Below the pieces are notes generated by a model that was given only the letters and a program-made list of their open reading frames with translations, was not told the DNA's origin and made no database searches. This document shows positions 24,472 through 32,787 of a stretch of 36,662 nucleotides of DNA, piece by piece (within the stretch, counting starts at the first letter, position 1; each line of letters begins with the position of its first letter). This stretch comes from JBGTIS01 sp041745535 (GTDB lineage: Bacteria > Bacteroidota > Bacteroidia > Cytophagales > Cyclobacteriaceae), in NCBI GenBank assembly GCA_041745535.1, contig JBGTIS010000037.1, positions 1 through 36,662 of the forward strand. The letters are read 5' to 3'. A program made the position numbers and the translations under genes.

Positions 24472-25941
24472 ATGAGAAAAAATTATACTAAACAAACCGG
24501 TATACATGCATTCCTTTTATGGACTATTACCATAATGTGCTTTTCCGCTCTGTTTCTGAGCAGTTGTAGCGAAGATGAAGAACCAGCTCCAACGGAAGAT
24601 ATTATCGGAATTCTTGAAAATACTGATGGCCTCGACTCTTTAATTAAGCTTATTGAATTAAAAAATGCCAGCGGCAACCCTGTATTTCCCACGCTTGGTA
24701 CAGAGTTACTGAGAACTAACAGAACCTTTTTTGCTCCTAATAATACTGCTTTTGCCAATTTAGTGAATGCGGTCGGAGTAAATGGAATGACAGAACTTCG
24801 TACCGACCTGGTGCAAAACATTCTGTTGTATCATATGGTAACCGGTACGGCAGCACTAAGAAGCAACCAGTTGACCGATGCCATGGAAACAGAACTGGAT
24901 GACGAAACGCTTAGTACCACTACCGACGGGGATAAGGTAACTTTGAATGCTACCACTCAAACAAGCCTGCTTCCTTCTATTGTAACACCTAATTTACGCG
25001 CTACCAACGGCATAGTGCATGTAATTGATAACCTGGCACTGCCTGCCAGTATTACCGATGATGTACTACCCACCTTCGGTACGCTGGCTGGTTTCTTTTC
25101 TATGGTGAATAGATTCAGCCAAATGGATTTACTCATACGGAAAGCAGGCTTCAGAGATGAGCTTGCTGACAATACAGCACAATATACTGTGCTTGGATTA
25201 TTTGATAATTTAATAGGGTCAGTTGCCAATGTAACTGAAGAACAGGCACGGGTATTTATTGGATATCATATTATTGTTGGAAATCCTTTTGATGGAACTA
25301 TTCTACCTGACGAAGTACCTACATTATTGCCTAATGACCCAATATATGTGGCTTCTTCTGATATAGATCCTGCTATTAGCATTCAGTTAAATTACTCAGC
25401 TTTTTTATATGATTTTGGTTTTAAAGCTCTGAGTAATGGAAAAGTATACATTCCGGTTGCCATAAATAGTTCTAATCAATTAGACTTAACCGCATTATCA
25501 TCTTCTTTGCTGCGTAATACGGCTATAGCTTATATTGAAACCTTTAAAGACGTTGATCTAGGATTGGTAAATGAGGCCGTAGCACTTGCTCCTTCTGCTA
25601 AAGGAATTTTAGAAGGAGATGCGCCTTATACCTTTTTTGTTCCTAATGACAGCGCTTTTGCGGCTGCAGGCATTACTAGTGATACTTTAAAGTTTATGCC
25701 AGTAGCTGAAATTGAAGCTATTTTAAAGAACCACATAATTACAGGTAGTATACTTTTTCTTAAGGATTTGAGTGGTACCACAGCAACAACCGCGGCTGGT
25801 AGTACATTAAGTTTTGCGGAATCTGGTAATAACATAATAGTAACCAACTCAACAACCAGTAAAACAGCCACAATTGTGTTTCCTAACTACTTAACCAATG
25901 TTGGAGTGGTGCATGATGTAAACAAACTCCTCGCTCCATAA
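24472..25941 (+). CDS. Surface lipoprotein with three FAS1 (fasciclin) domains
   Basis: I start it at ATG 24472. The frame is open from a GTG 25 codons upstream, but only the ATG gives a proper type II signal peptide: hydrophobic 13-30 and lipobox LSSC with Cys32. SEDEE follows, an acidic stretch typical of surface-exported Bacteroidota lipoproteins. The 489-residue product then has three FAS1 repeats. Domain 1 is about residues 45-200, with TFFAPNNTAFANL and TNGIVHVIDNLALP. Domain 2 is more degenerate. Domain 3 is about 355-489, with YTFFVPNDSAFAAAGIT and NVGVVHDVNKLLAP. FAS1 domains mediate adhesion. A terminator follows immediately. Confidence 0.9.
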   Translation: MRKNYTKQTGIHAFLLWTITIMCFSALFLSSCSEDEEPAPTEDIIGILENTDGLDSLIKLIELKNASGNPVFPTLGTELLRTNRTFFAPNNTAFANLVNAVGVNGMTELRTDLVQNILLYHMVTGTAALRSNQLTDAMETELDDETLSTTTDGDKVTLNATTQTSLLPSIVTPNLRATNGIVHVIDNLALPASITDDVLPTFGTLAGFFSMVNRFSQMDLLIRKAGFRDELADNTAQYTVLGLFDNLIGSVANVTEEQARVFIGYHIIVGNPFDGTILPDEVPTLLPNDPIYVASSDIDPAISIQLNYSAFLYDFGFKALSNGKVYIPVAINSSNQLDLTALSSSLLRNTAIAYIETFKDVDLGLVNEAVALAPSAKGILEGDAPYTFFVPNDSAFAAAGITSDTLKFMPVAEIEAILKNHIITGSILFLKDLSGTTATTAAGSTLSFAESGNNIIVTNSTTSKTATIVFPNYLTNVGVVHDVNKLLAP

Positions 25942-25950
25942 CTATTAAAA

Positions 25951-25988
25951 AAATTATCCTGTCAGAATCTGACAGGATAATTTTTTTC
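25951..25988. terminator. Bidirectional intrinsic terminator
   Basis: A perfect 13-bp stem (25953-25965 and 25969-25981, loop aat) is flanked by A-run and T-run, so it can end both the FAS1 gene (plus) and the small gene at 26009 (minus). Confidence 0.9.
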
Positions 25989-26008
25989 GCATTATTAATC
26001 GCGCAAAA

Positions 26009-26215
26009 TTATTTTCCAATCTTAACAAGGTCAAAATCATCAGACCTTCCATACCTTATTAAATCGAACAGATAATAGTGTTCCAATGTGTGCAGGTCAG
26101 TAAGTTTGAAGTTGCCATTAGCCAATCTTTCTTCTACCCTGAATTCAGATACTTCCCCATAATTTTTAAGGTAATACTGCTTACCAATCCTGAGATTGTC
26201 GAACGATAACGGCAT
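26009..26215 (-). CDS. Small conserved hypothetical protein
   Basis: The 68-residue soluble protein MPLSFDNLRIGKQYYLKNYG... has SH3-like or strand-turn features: KQYYLKNYGEVSEFRVEERL, then FKLTDLHTLEHYYLFDLI. It has no signal peptide or cysteine. It is compact, acidic-basic balanced and codes well, and it converges on the FAS1 gene with the shared terminator between them. I do not recognise a family; a small beta-barrel or DUF-type protein is the most likely description. Confidence 0.65.
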   Translation of the reverse strand: MPLSFDNLRIGKQYYLKNYGEVSEFRVEERLANGNFKLTDLHTLEHYYLFDLIRYGRSDDFDLVKIGK

Positions 26216-26395
26216 ACTACAAATGTTTACGGTTTAACGTAATAGTTTACTAATAAAAAGCTTTTCTCGTTTTTATTAAATTTTAAGAAAAAAAAATCTA
26301 AAAATTTAAATCCTCTGGTCACTTCCATAAAAATGGTGTTACTAAGCAAATGATATGTTAATAGAAAAATTTATCATTTACTTATATCCATAACC

Positions 26396-26721
26396 ATGAA
26401 GTTCAAGAATTTATCATTCCTATTATTTTTATTGATAGTAATCGCGTTATTTTCAAATTTTTCCGCGAATAAGCCGCATTATGTAGTTATTTCAAATGGT
26501 GGTACTGGTGATTTGGGATTGGTGCCACCAACATCGGCATTGAGCATTCCGGAAAAGCAAGTATAGCCTATTCAGAAATTATGAACAGTAAAGGATATGG
26601 AGTTTTTATTGAAGGGAATGGTATCGCGACCAATGCTGAGACCACTCCGATTACTACACTGGAAGAATTTGAAAATGCCGGTAATACTTTCACCAACAAT
26701 GCTTTAGGAGAAGTGAATTAA
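26396..26721 (+). pseudogene. Small exported protein, frame broken by one base
   Basis: From ATG 26396 a signal-peptide-like start (KFKNLSFLLFLLIVIALFSN) leads to HYVVISNGGTGDLG. The frame then hits a stop at 26564-26566. From 26512 the next frame continues IGATNIGIEHSGKASIAYSE, then GYGVFIEGNGIATNAETT and EEFENAGNTFTNNALGEVN, to the TAA at 26719-26721. One G added to the GGG run in gatttgggatt would join them into a 108-residue secreted protein. The family is unknown. Confidence 0.6.
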
Positions 26722-26854
26722 AATAAATAAGCATCTTCTGCCGGAAAGGTTGCTTTACTTTGTAACCAATTTCATTAAATTGCAAAGAATTTTTTAAAGA
26801 AAATCGCATCTTTACTTTAATAATTTTATCCATAAAAACCTTATTAATATTAAA

Positions 26855-27448
26855 ATGAAAAAACTAATTGTTATCCCCTTTCTTGTATTATTTAGCTATT
26901 TAGCAGAGGCACAAACCCTGAATGTAGAAACTGGCGACAATGCTTATGCCCAAGGCGATAAAATTGCCCAATTGGGCGTTAGCCTTGGTGCTTATGGGTA
27001 TGGTGGCGGTTTTTTTGGTTCTCGTAGTTTTGCACTGCCAGTTAATGCTTCTTTAGAATTTGGCTTCCATGAATTCTTAAGTGCGGGACCCTATGTCGCG
27101 TTTTCCAGATGGGGATACAAGGCCCCCACTTACAATTACCACTTCTCTGTATTTGCCGCAGGTGCGCGTGGGTCGTTCCATTACCTGCCCTTGATAAACG
27201 ATGGTTTAGATCTTGGACTGGATGAAAGTAAGCTGGACTTTTATATTACAGTAATGCTGGGCATCGAAGCCCGCAACTGGAACTATGGTGATAATTTTTC
27301 GGGCACAGTTCAGAGTAATGATGCCCGTTTTGCTTTTAATGGGGTGTTGGGTTTTAAATATAAGTTTAACCAAAATTGGGGAGCTTATTTTGAAGGTGGG
27401 CGTGGTGCTATTGGCTATGCTACTTTTGGAGCGTCTTATACCTTTTAA
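26855..27448 (+). CDS. Small outer-membrane beta-barrel protein
   Basis: The 197-residue protein has a signal peptide (1-20, AEAQ) and a Gly/Tyr/Phe-rich mature part that looks like an 8-stranded barrel (LGVSLGAYGYGGGFFGSRSF, SAGPYVAFSRWGYKAP, GVLGFKYKFNQNWGAYFEGG). It ends in aromatic Phe (ASYTF), the BAM signal. The function is unknown; it resembles OmpW/OmpA-like membrane anchors common in Bacteroidota. A bidirectional terminator follows. Confidence 0.8.
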   Translation: MKKLIVIPFLVLFSYLAEAQTLNVETGDNAYAQGDKIAQLGVSLGAYGYGGGFFGSRSFALPVNASLEFGFHEFLSAGPYVAFSRWGYKAPTYNYHFSVFAAGARGSFHYLPLINDGLDLGLDESKLDFYITVMLGIEARNWNYGDNFSGTVQSNDARFAFNGVLGFKYKFNQNWGAYFEGGRGAIGYATFGASYTF

Positions 27449-27465
27449 AAAAAGTAAAGTCATAA

Positions 27466-27497
27466 AAAAACCTCTGAACTAATGCTCAGAGGTTTTT
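27466..27497. terminator. Bidirectional intrinsic terminator
   Basis: The stem aaaaacctctga / tcagaggttttt (27466-27477, 27486-27497) has an 8-nt loop and T-rich flanks. It lies between the barrel gene (plus) and the glycogen phosphorylase gene (minus), serving both. Confidence 0.9.
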
Positions 27498-27502
27498 CTT
27501 TT

Positions 27503-30100
27503 TTAAATCCAGGTTACCAGATTAAAATCCTGACGATGCGGCAGCATCGGATTTTTAGGATAAATTCTGAATCCATATTCAAATACACCAGAGAAATTGG
27601 CTTTCATCTCACATTCGTATTCTACTTCGTTGTGGATCTCTTCTTCACCACCTGCACTAAAAACTCTTTGTTTTACTTTCTGTGTTTCCAGTTGATGGGT
27701 GAGTACAATTTTAAACTTATCATCCTTTCTTCGTGCCAAAATCAACTCTACACCAACATCTTCAGGCGCAAGCTCTTTAATATTAAGCGTTATATTAGCT
27801 TTAAAGTTTTCACCTAAAGGCAATGGCTCGTTGGCGGTGTCGTGGGTATCTTTCGCAACCACTTCTATGTCATTCCAGCACTTGATCATTTTTTCTTTCC
27901 ATACAGCCAGCGCCTTGGCGTTGCTATAATTTTTCTTTTTGATAAACTTAGATCGTTCGTACAGTTTTTTATAGAATTTTTCCAGGTAATCGTCCATCAT
28001 GCGTTTCATGGTAAACTCAGGCGCTATTTTAGCGATCGTATTTTTCATACGGGCGACCCATCTCTCAGGTGTACCCTGATCATTTACCTGGTAATATTCC
28101 GGAATAATTTCATATTCTAACATGGAATAAATAGTTTCCGCATCGAGCTCGTTCTGAAATTCCTGGTTTTCGTATATCCGATCTTCAGAAAGCGCCCAGC
28201 CTCCCTCTGGTCGATAGCCCTCGCCCCACCAGCCGTCAAGCACGCTGAAATTCAGTACGCCATTCATGGTGGCTTTCATACCACTAGTGCCCGAAGCTTC
28301 CAGCGGTCGCGTTGGTGTATTTAACCAAACATCTACACCTTTTACCAGCATTCTGGCTAATTCCATGTCGTAGTCTTCCAGGAAAATAACCTTCCCCAAA
28401 AATTCAGGCTGACCCGAAATTTCAGTAATGCGTTTGATAATCGCTTGTCCGCCTTTATCAGCAGGGTGCGCTTTTCCCGCGAATAAAAACTGCACGGGGT
28501 ATTTCGGGTTATTCACAATTTTAGCAAGTCTCTCTACATTGGTAAAAAGTAACTGTGCTCTTTTATAAGTGGCAAACCGGCGTGCAAAGCCAAACATTAA
28601 GGTGTTATCGTTAAACGAATTCAGAGTGTTGATAATTTTTTTAGGATTATCATGCTTGGCTTGCATATGAATTTCCAATCGTTCCTTTACCATTTCAATG
28701 AACTCTCTTTTTTGCTGTTTTTTTATTTTCAGCAATTCACCATCAGGCACATCGAATATTTTTCCCCAAATTTTAGGGTCTGATTGCTGCGAAAGGAAAT
28801 TTTTTCCGAATGTTTTTTCATACAACTCCTGCCAGGCTTTGGCTGCCCAGGTGGGGTAGTGTACACTGTTGGTTACATGACCAACATGCAATTCGTCAGC
28901 TTCATAGCCAGGAAATAAGGGTTTGAACATTTCACGAGAAACCGTGCCATGAATTTTGCTAACGCCATTTACTTCCTGGCTTAAATGACAGGCCAAATGA
29001 CTCATGGAAAATACTTCCTCTCTATTATCAGGATTGATGCGCCCCAAACCCATAAACTTTTCCCAAGAAAGGCTCAGCGATCCGGCAAATTCCGACCAGT
29101 AAGGCCACAGCATTTCCTCTACAAAAGTATCGTGCCCGGCAGGAACAGGCGTGTGTGTTGTGAATAGTGAGGTTGAACGCACAATTTCTACAGATTCGGA
29201 ATACGAAAGTCCCTCATCCTGAATTAAATTTCGTAAACGTTCAAGGCCAATAAAAGCAGCATGGCCTTCATTAAGATGATATACATCGGGCTGAAATCCG
29301 ATAGCTTCCAGTAACCGGATACCGCCAACGCCCAACAATATTTCCTGTTTAAGTCGGTTTTCCTGATCACCACCATATAACTGATGGGTAATGGCCTGGT
29401 CTTCTTCACTATTTTCGTGAATATCGGTATCAAGCAAATACAGGGATATACGGCCTACATTGGCTTTCCAGACTTTCGCGAATAATTTTCGGTTGGGCAG
29501 GTCCACAGATACTCTGATCCACTGGCCGTTACTATCTCTTACCGGCTCTAATGGAAGATGTGTAAACCGCTGGGCGTCATAATGGGCAATTTGTTCACCA
29601 TGCATAGAAAGTTCCTGGCGGAAATAGCCATAACGGTATAACAAACCTATTCCAACGAATGATACGTTTGAATCGCTGGCTTCTTTTAAAAAGTCACCGG
29701 CCAACACCCCTAAGCCACCCGAATAAAATTTAAGAGAAGAATGTAATCCATATTCCATGCAAAAGTAAGCAATTTTGGGTGATGCTTCCTTTTTAGGTTG
29801 GGCCATATACTGGTCGAACTTATCAGATACTTTGTTTAGTTGAGCTATAAAAGTTTTATCTTTTTGTAACTCCTGGTACCGTTCATAACTTATACCATCC
29901 AGCAGGGCGATAGGATTTTTTCCGACTTCTTCCCAAAGCTGGGGATTTATGTTTTTGAATAGGTCGATTGCCTCATAGTTCCAGCACCACCATAAATTTT
30001 TAGAAAGTTTTTCCAGTGCCTCGAGACCTGCGGGTACTTGCGATTGAATAAAAATTCTTTTCCAGTTTGGTGCGTTGTAATTAATCATTTTTTCCAACAT
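27503..30100 (-). CDS. glgP: Alpha-glucan (glycogen) phosphorylase, GT35
   Basis: The 865-residue enzyme degrades glycogen with phosphate to glucose-1-phosphate in the cytoplasm. The N-terminal DUF3417-type part (WKRIFIQSQVPAGLEALEKL, LSKNLWWCWNYEA) marks the alpha-glucan phosphorylase branch. It is followed by FCMEYGLHSSLKFYSGGLGV, VYHLNEGHAAFIGLERL and the phosphorylase core. The PLP-binding signature RPLEASGTSGMKATMNG holds the Schiff-base Lys at about residue 609. The C-terminal 150 residues are an additional beta-rich domain with GEEEIHNEVEYECEMK. It is last in the four-gene glycogen operon, 71 nt after the GH57 gene. Confidence 0.95.
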   Translation of the reverse strand: MLEKMINYNAPNWKRIFIQSQVPAGLEALEKLSKNLWWCWNYEAIDLFKNINPQLWEEVGKNPIALLDGISYERYQELQKDKTFIAQLNKVSDKFDQYMAQPKKEASPKIAYFCMEYGLHSSLKFYSGGLGVLAGDFLKEASDSNVSFVGIGLLYRYGYFRQELSMHGEQIAHYDAQRFTHLPLEPVRDSNGQWIRVSVDLPNRKLFAKVWKANVGRISLYLLDTDIHENSEEDQAITHQLYGGDQENRLKQEILLGVGGIRLLEAIGFQPDVYHLNEGHAAFIGLERLRNLIQDEGLSYSESVEIVRSTSLFTTHTPVPAGHDTFVEEMLWPYWSEFAGSLSLSWEKFMGLGRINPDNREEVFSMSHLACHLSQEVNGVSKIHGTVSREMFKPLFPGYEADELHVGHVTNSVHYPTWAAKAWQELYEKTFGKNFLSQQSDPKIWGKIFDVPDGELLKIKKQQKREFIEMVKERLEIHMQAKHDNPKKIINTLNSFNDNTLMFGFARRFATYKRAQLLFTNVERLAKIVNNPKYPVQFLFAGKAHPADKGGQAIIKRITEISGQPEFLGKVIFLEDYDMELARMLVKGVDVWLNTPTRPLEASGTSGMKATMNGVLNFSVLDGWWGEGYRPEGGWALSEDRIYENQEFQNELDAETIYSMLEYEIIPEYYQVNDQGTPERWVARMKNTIAKIAPEFTMKRMMDDYLEKFYKKLYERSKFIKKKNYSNAKALAVWKEKMIKCWNDIEVVAKDTHDTANEPLPLGENFKANITLNIKELAPEDVGVELILARRKDDKFKIVLTHQLETQKVKQRVFSAGGEEEIHNEVEYECEMKANFSGVFEYGFRIYPKNPMLPHRQDFNLVTWI

Positions 30101-30171
30101 TAATCAGTTTATAATAACTTTAGATTCAAAAATTTAACAAATAGAATGCCTTTTGTAAGCAGGCGCTTTTG

Positions 30172-31446
30172 TTATGGATGTTTGTTTTTCATTTTATTTG
30201 AAGATAATTTCCGGGAAGCAGGTTTTTTTTTCTTTTTCTTTTCCAGAGCCGAATAGGCTTTGTTCAGCCGTATTGTAAAATCTGATAAAATATTCATATA
30301 GTTGATAAAAGCATCATAAGGAGTATTATAAGGGTTGAAATAGTTATGAACTTCACCATCTGAGAAGAACTTGGTACACATATAATAAAAATGGTCGCTG
30401 GTTTGCAAATAATTCCAGTCATTAAGCAACGATTCGTCGTTACATTGCAAAATCTTTTCTTCCAGGTCATATAATTTATCAAATGCATCATCCTGCAGGT
30501 CGTTACCCAACCAGGCAGTAAGATCACGCTCTTCGTCGGCCCATGAAATAGGATAAGTAACCTTAATAGGTTCTATGGATTGAAGTTTTTCAAGAGCATT
30601 GGCCGGAGTATTGAATACATACTTAGAAGAAGAAAGTATCTGAGCGGGTAGCGTTTTTAAAAAATCCAGAATACCGGTTTCTTCCCATTGGTGTTCACCA
30701 AAAGTTTCATAATCCATAAATAAGTTTACGATTTCATCCTTATCGGGAATGGCATTGAGCCAGCTAACAAATTTTTCCGTAGTAAGTGGCCACTCCAACC
30801 AGCTACGCTGAGAAAACCTAAAAGCGATATCGTCGCTGAGGCGAAAATTCCTTAATAATAATTTAAGCTCCGGGTTAAGCACACTATGATAAACATAATT
30901 CGGGCTTTTCCACCCCAGAATATGTTTAGCACCTTCAGTGAGCATACCTTTGTAACCCATTTCGGCGACAGTAGCGCTAATCGCGTCTGAATAAATCAGT
31001 TCAGTGTTACGAAATGTTACAGGTTTTTGTCCGAAAAGTGTCTCAATAAGAGCCGCATGCCGGCTTACCTGTCTTTTAAATTCATTTTTGCTTTTTAGGG
31101 CACTAAGGCTATGGGCATAGGTTTCAGCAAGAAATTCAACACAGCCGGTGTCGGCCAGTTTTTTAAAGCTTTCAATTACCTCAGGCGTAAACTTTTGGAA
31201 TTGCTCCAGCGCCATACCTGAAATGGAATAGCTGATTTTAAACTTACCTTTATGAGCGGTAATTAAATTGAGTATGATATTGTTAACGGGCAGGTAACAT
31301 TTGTCCGCTACTTTCCGCATAATACTTCTGTTCAATAAATCATCATAATACTTGTGGTTTTTTCCTATATCAAAAAAACGATAGGTACGCAATCTGAAGG
31401 GTTGGTGCACCTGAAAGTAAAAGCAGATCATTCGCGTGCTCATCAT
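30172..31446 (-). CDS. GH57 family alpha-glucan-acting enzyme
   Basis: The 424-residue protein carries the GH57 conserved blocks: HQPFR (His14) near the N-terminus, FRNTELIY with the probable nucleophile Glu149, and LFMDYETFGEHQW with the probable acid/base Asp245. GH57 holds alpha-amylases, 4-alpha-glucanotransferases and branching enzymes; the block set does not separate them here. It ends in a basic tail, EKKKKKKPASRKLSSNKMKN, coded by a long A-rich run. It overlaps the GT4 gene by 4 nt (ATGA) and precedes glgP, so a role in glycogen turnover is likely. No signal peptide is present. Confidence 0.88.
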   Translation of the reverse strand: MMSTRMICFYFQVHQPFRLRTYRFFDIGKNHKYYDDLLNRSIMRKVADKCYLPVNNIILNLITAHKGKFKISYSISGMALEQFQKFTPEVIESFKKLADTGCVEFLAETYAHSLSALKSKNEFKRQVSRHAALIETLFGQKPVTFRNTELIYSDAISATVAEMGYKGMLTEGAKHILGWKSPNYVYHSVLNPELKLLLRNFRLSDDIAFRFSQRSWLEWPLTTEKFVSWLNAIPDKDEIVNLFMDYETFGEHQWEETGILDFLKTLPAQILSSSKYVFNTPANALEKLQSIEPIKVTYPISWADEERDLTAWLGNDLQDDAFDKLYDLEEKILQCNDESLLNDWNYLQTSDHFYYMCTKFFSDGEVHNYFNPYNTPYDAFINYMNILSDFTIRLNKAYSALEKKKKKKPASRKLSSNKMKNKHP

Positions 31447-32759
31447 TCAAAAATTTCGTTATAAATTTGATTGACTTTACCAGCCGCATTAATCCATTGC
31501 AAATTGTCAACCTCTGTTTTACCAAGCTTTATAAAGGTTTGTGGTAAAGCCTTGTAATGTAATAATCCATAAATAGCATCGGCTAATCCATTAACATCCC
31601 AAAAATCGACTTTCAACGCATGTGTTAAAACCTCAGCTACCCCAGATTGTTTAGAAATGATTACGGGCACATTTGATCGCATGGCTTCTAGAGGTGATAT
31701 ACCAAAGGGTTCAGATACTGAGGGCATTACGTAAACATCACTTACATCAAACATTTGTTCAACTTCATTTCCCACCAAAAAACCTGTAAAGTGGAAATGT
31801 GAAGAAATTCTTAGTTCAGCGACGCGTTTTACCATTTTGTGCAGCAAATCTCCGCTACCTGCCATTACAAATCGTACGTTCTTATCTGTCTGAAGAATTT
31901 TATAAGCAGCTTCTATAAAGTATTCAGGCCCTTTCTGAAAAGTAATTCTTCCCAGAAAGGTAACTATTTTTTCTTTGAGATAGCGCCGATGCTTTCTTCT
32001 CTCAGTTCCTTCAAAAGGTAAAACAGCATTGTGTACCGTAGTAATCTTGCTGGCTGGAATGCCATATTTTTCAATAATAATATTTTTAGTAAAATTACTA
32101 ACCGCAATTATATGATCCGCACTTTCCATGCCTTTCTGTTCTAATTCGAAAACATCGGGATTAATATTTTTACCTGAACGATCAAACTCAGTAGCGTGTA
32201 CATGAACTACCAGTGGTTTCCCGCTTATATGTTTGGCAATAATACCTGCCGGAAAGGTAAGCCAGTCATGCACATGAATCACATCAAACTCATATAAACC
32301 GGCTATTTTCGCGGCAACCAATCCATACCGGGAAACCTCTTCTAATAAATTGGCGCCATACGAACCGGTAAAATTAAACCTTTCAGAAAAAATAGTTGAT
32401 TCAAACTTTTCCTGACTTTCTTCTGCTTCTTCCGCGAATTTGGCGTATTGTTCTGGCGACAGATACGGGATTAGGTTTAGGCCAACCTCAAGGTATGTCA
32501 TATTTTTCCAGACCTTTCTGTAATTTGTATTTTTGAGGTCAAGAGTAACGTCACTGGCATCAACAAGCTGGGTTAAAGAGGGTTGCCCGGGTTGGTTAGC
32601 AGGTATAATCAGGCCATTTTCATCTCTGGCAGATTTTGGAACCACAAAAATCACTTCTGTTCCCTGCTTCAGAAGACCTTGCGCAAGACCAAAGCACGCG
32701 GTTCCCAAACCCCCGGAAATATATGGTGGAAATTCCCACCCAAACATTAACACCCTCAT
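31443..32759 (-). CDS. GT4-family glycosyltransferase, glycogen-synthase-like
   Basis: The 438-residue GT-B enzyme has FGWEFPPYISGGLGTACFGL at the N-terminus, the GGLG nucleotide-sugar loop typical of glycogen synthases and relatives. The middle carries FDVIHVHDWLTFPAGIIAKH. The C-terminal donor domain has VTFLGRITFQKGPEYFIEAA and SEPFGISPLEAMRSNVPVII, with the E(x7)E motif. Its position between a debranching enzyme and GH57 in the operon suggests that it extends alpha-glucan. GT4 members of this kind may use ADP- or UDP-glucose; the donor is not readable here. It starts 28 nt after the debranching gene. Confidence 0.87.
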   Translation of the reverse strand: MRVLMFGWEFPPYISGGLGTACFGLAQGLLKQGTEVIFVVPKSARDENGLIIPANQPGQPSLTQLVDASDVTLDLKNTNYRKVWKNMTYLEVGLNLIPYLSPEQYAKFAEEAEESQEKFESTIFSERFNFTGSYGANLLEEVSRYGLVAAKIAGLYEFDVIHVHDWLTFPAGIIAKHISGKPLVVHVHATEFDRSGKNINPDVFELEQKGMESADHIIAVSNFTKNIIIEKYGIPASKITTVHNAVLPFEGTERRKHRRYLKEKIVTFLGRITFQKGPEYFIEAAYKILQTDKNVRFVMAGSGDLLHKMVKRVAELRISSHFHFTGFLVGNEVEQMFDVSDVYVMPSVSEPFGISPLEAMRSNVPVIISKQSGVAEVLTHALKVDFWDVNGLADAIYGLLHYKALPQTFIKLGKTEVDNLQWINAAGKVNQIYNEIFE

Positions 32760-32787
32760 CGTTGTACAAAGGTTAGGCTCAAAAAAG

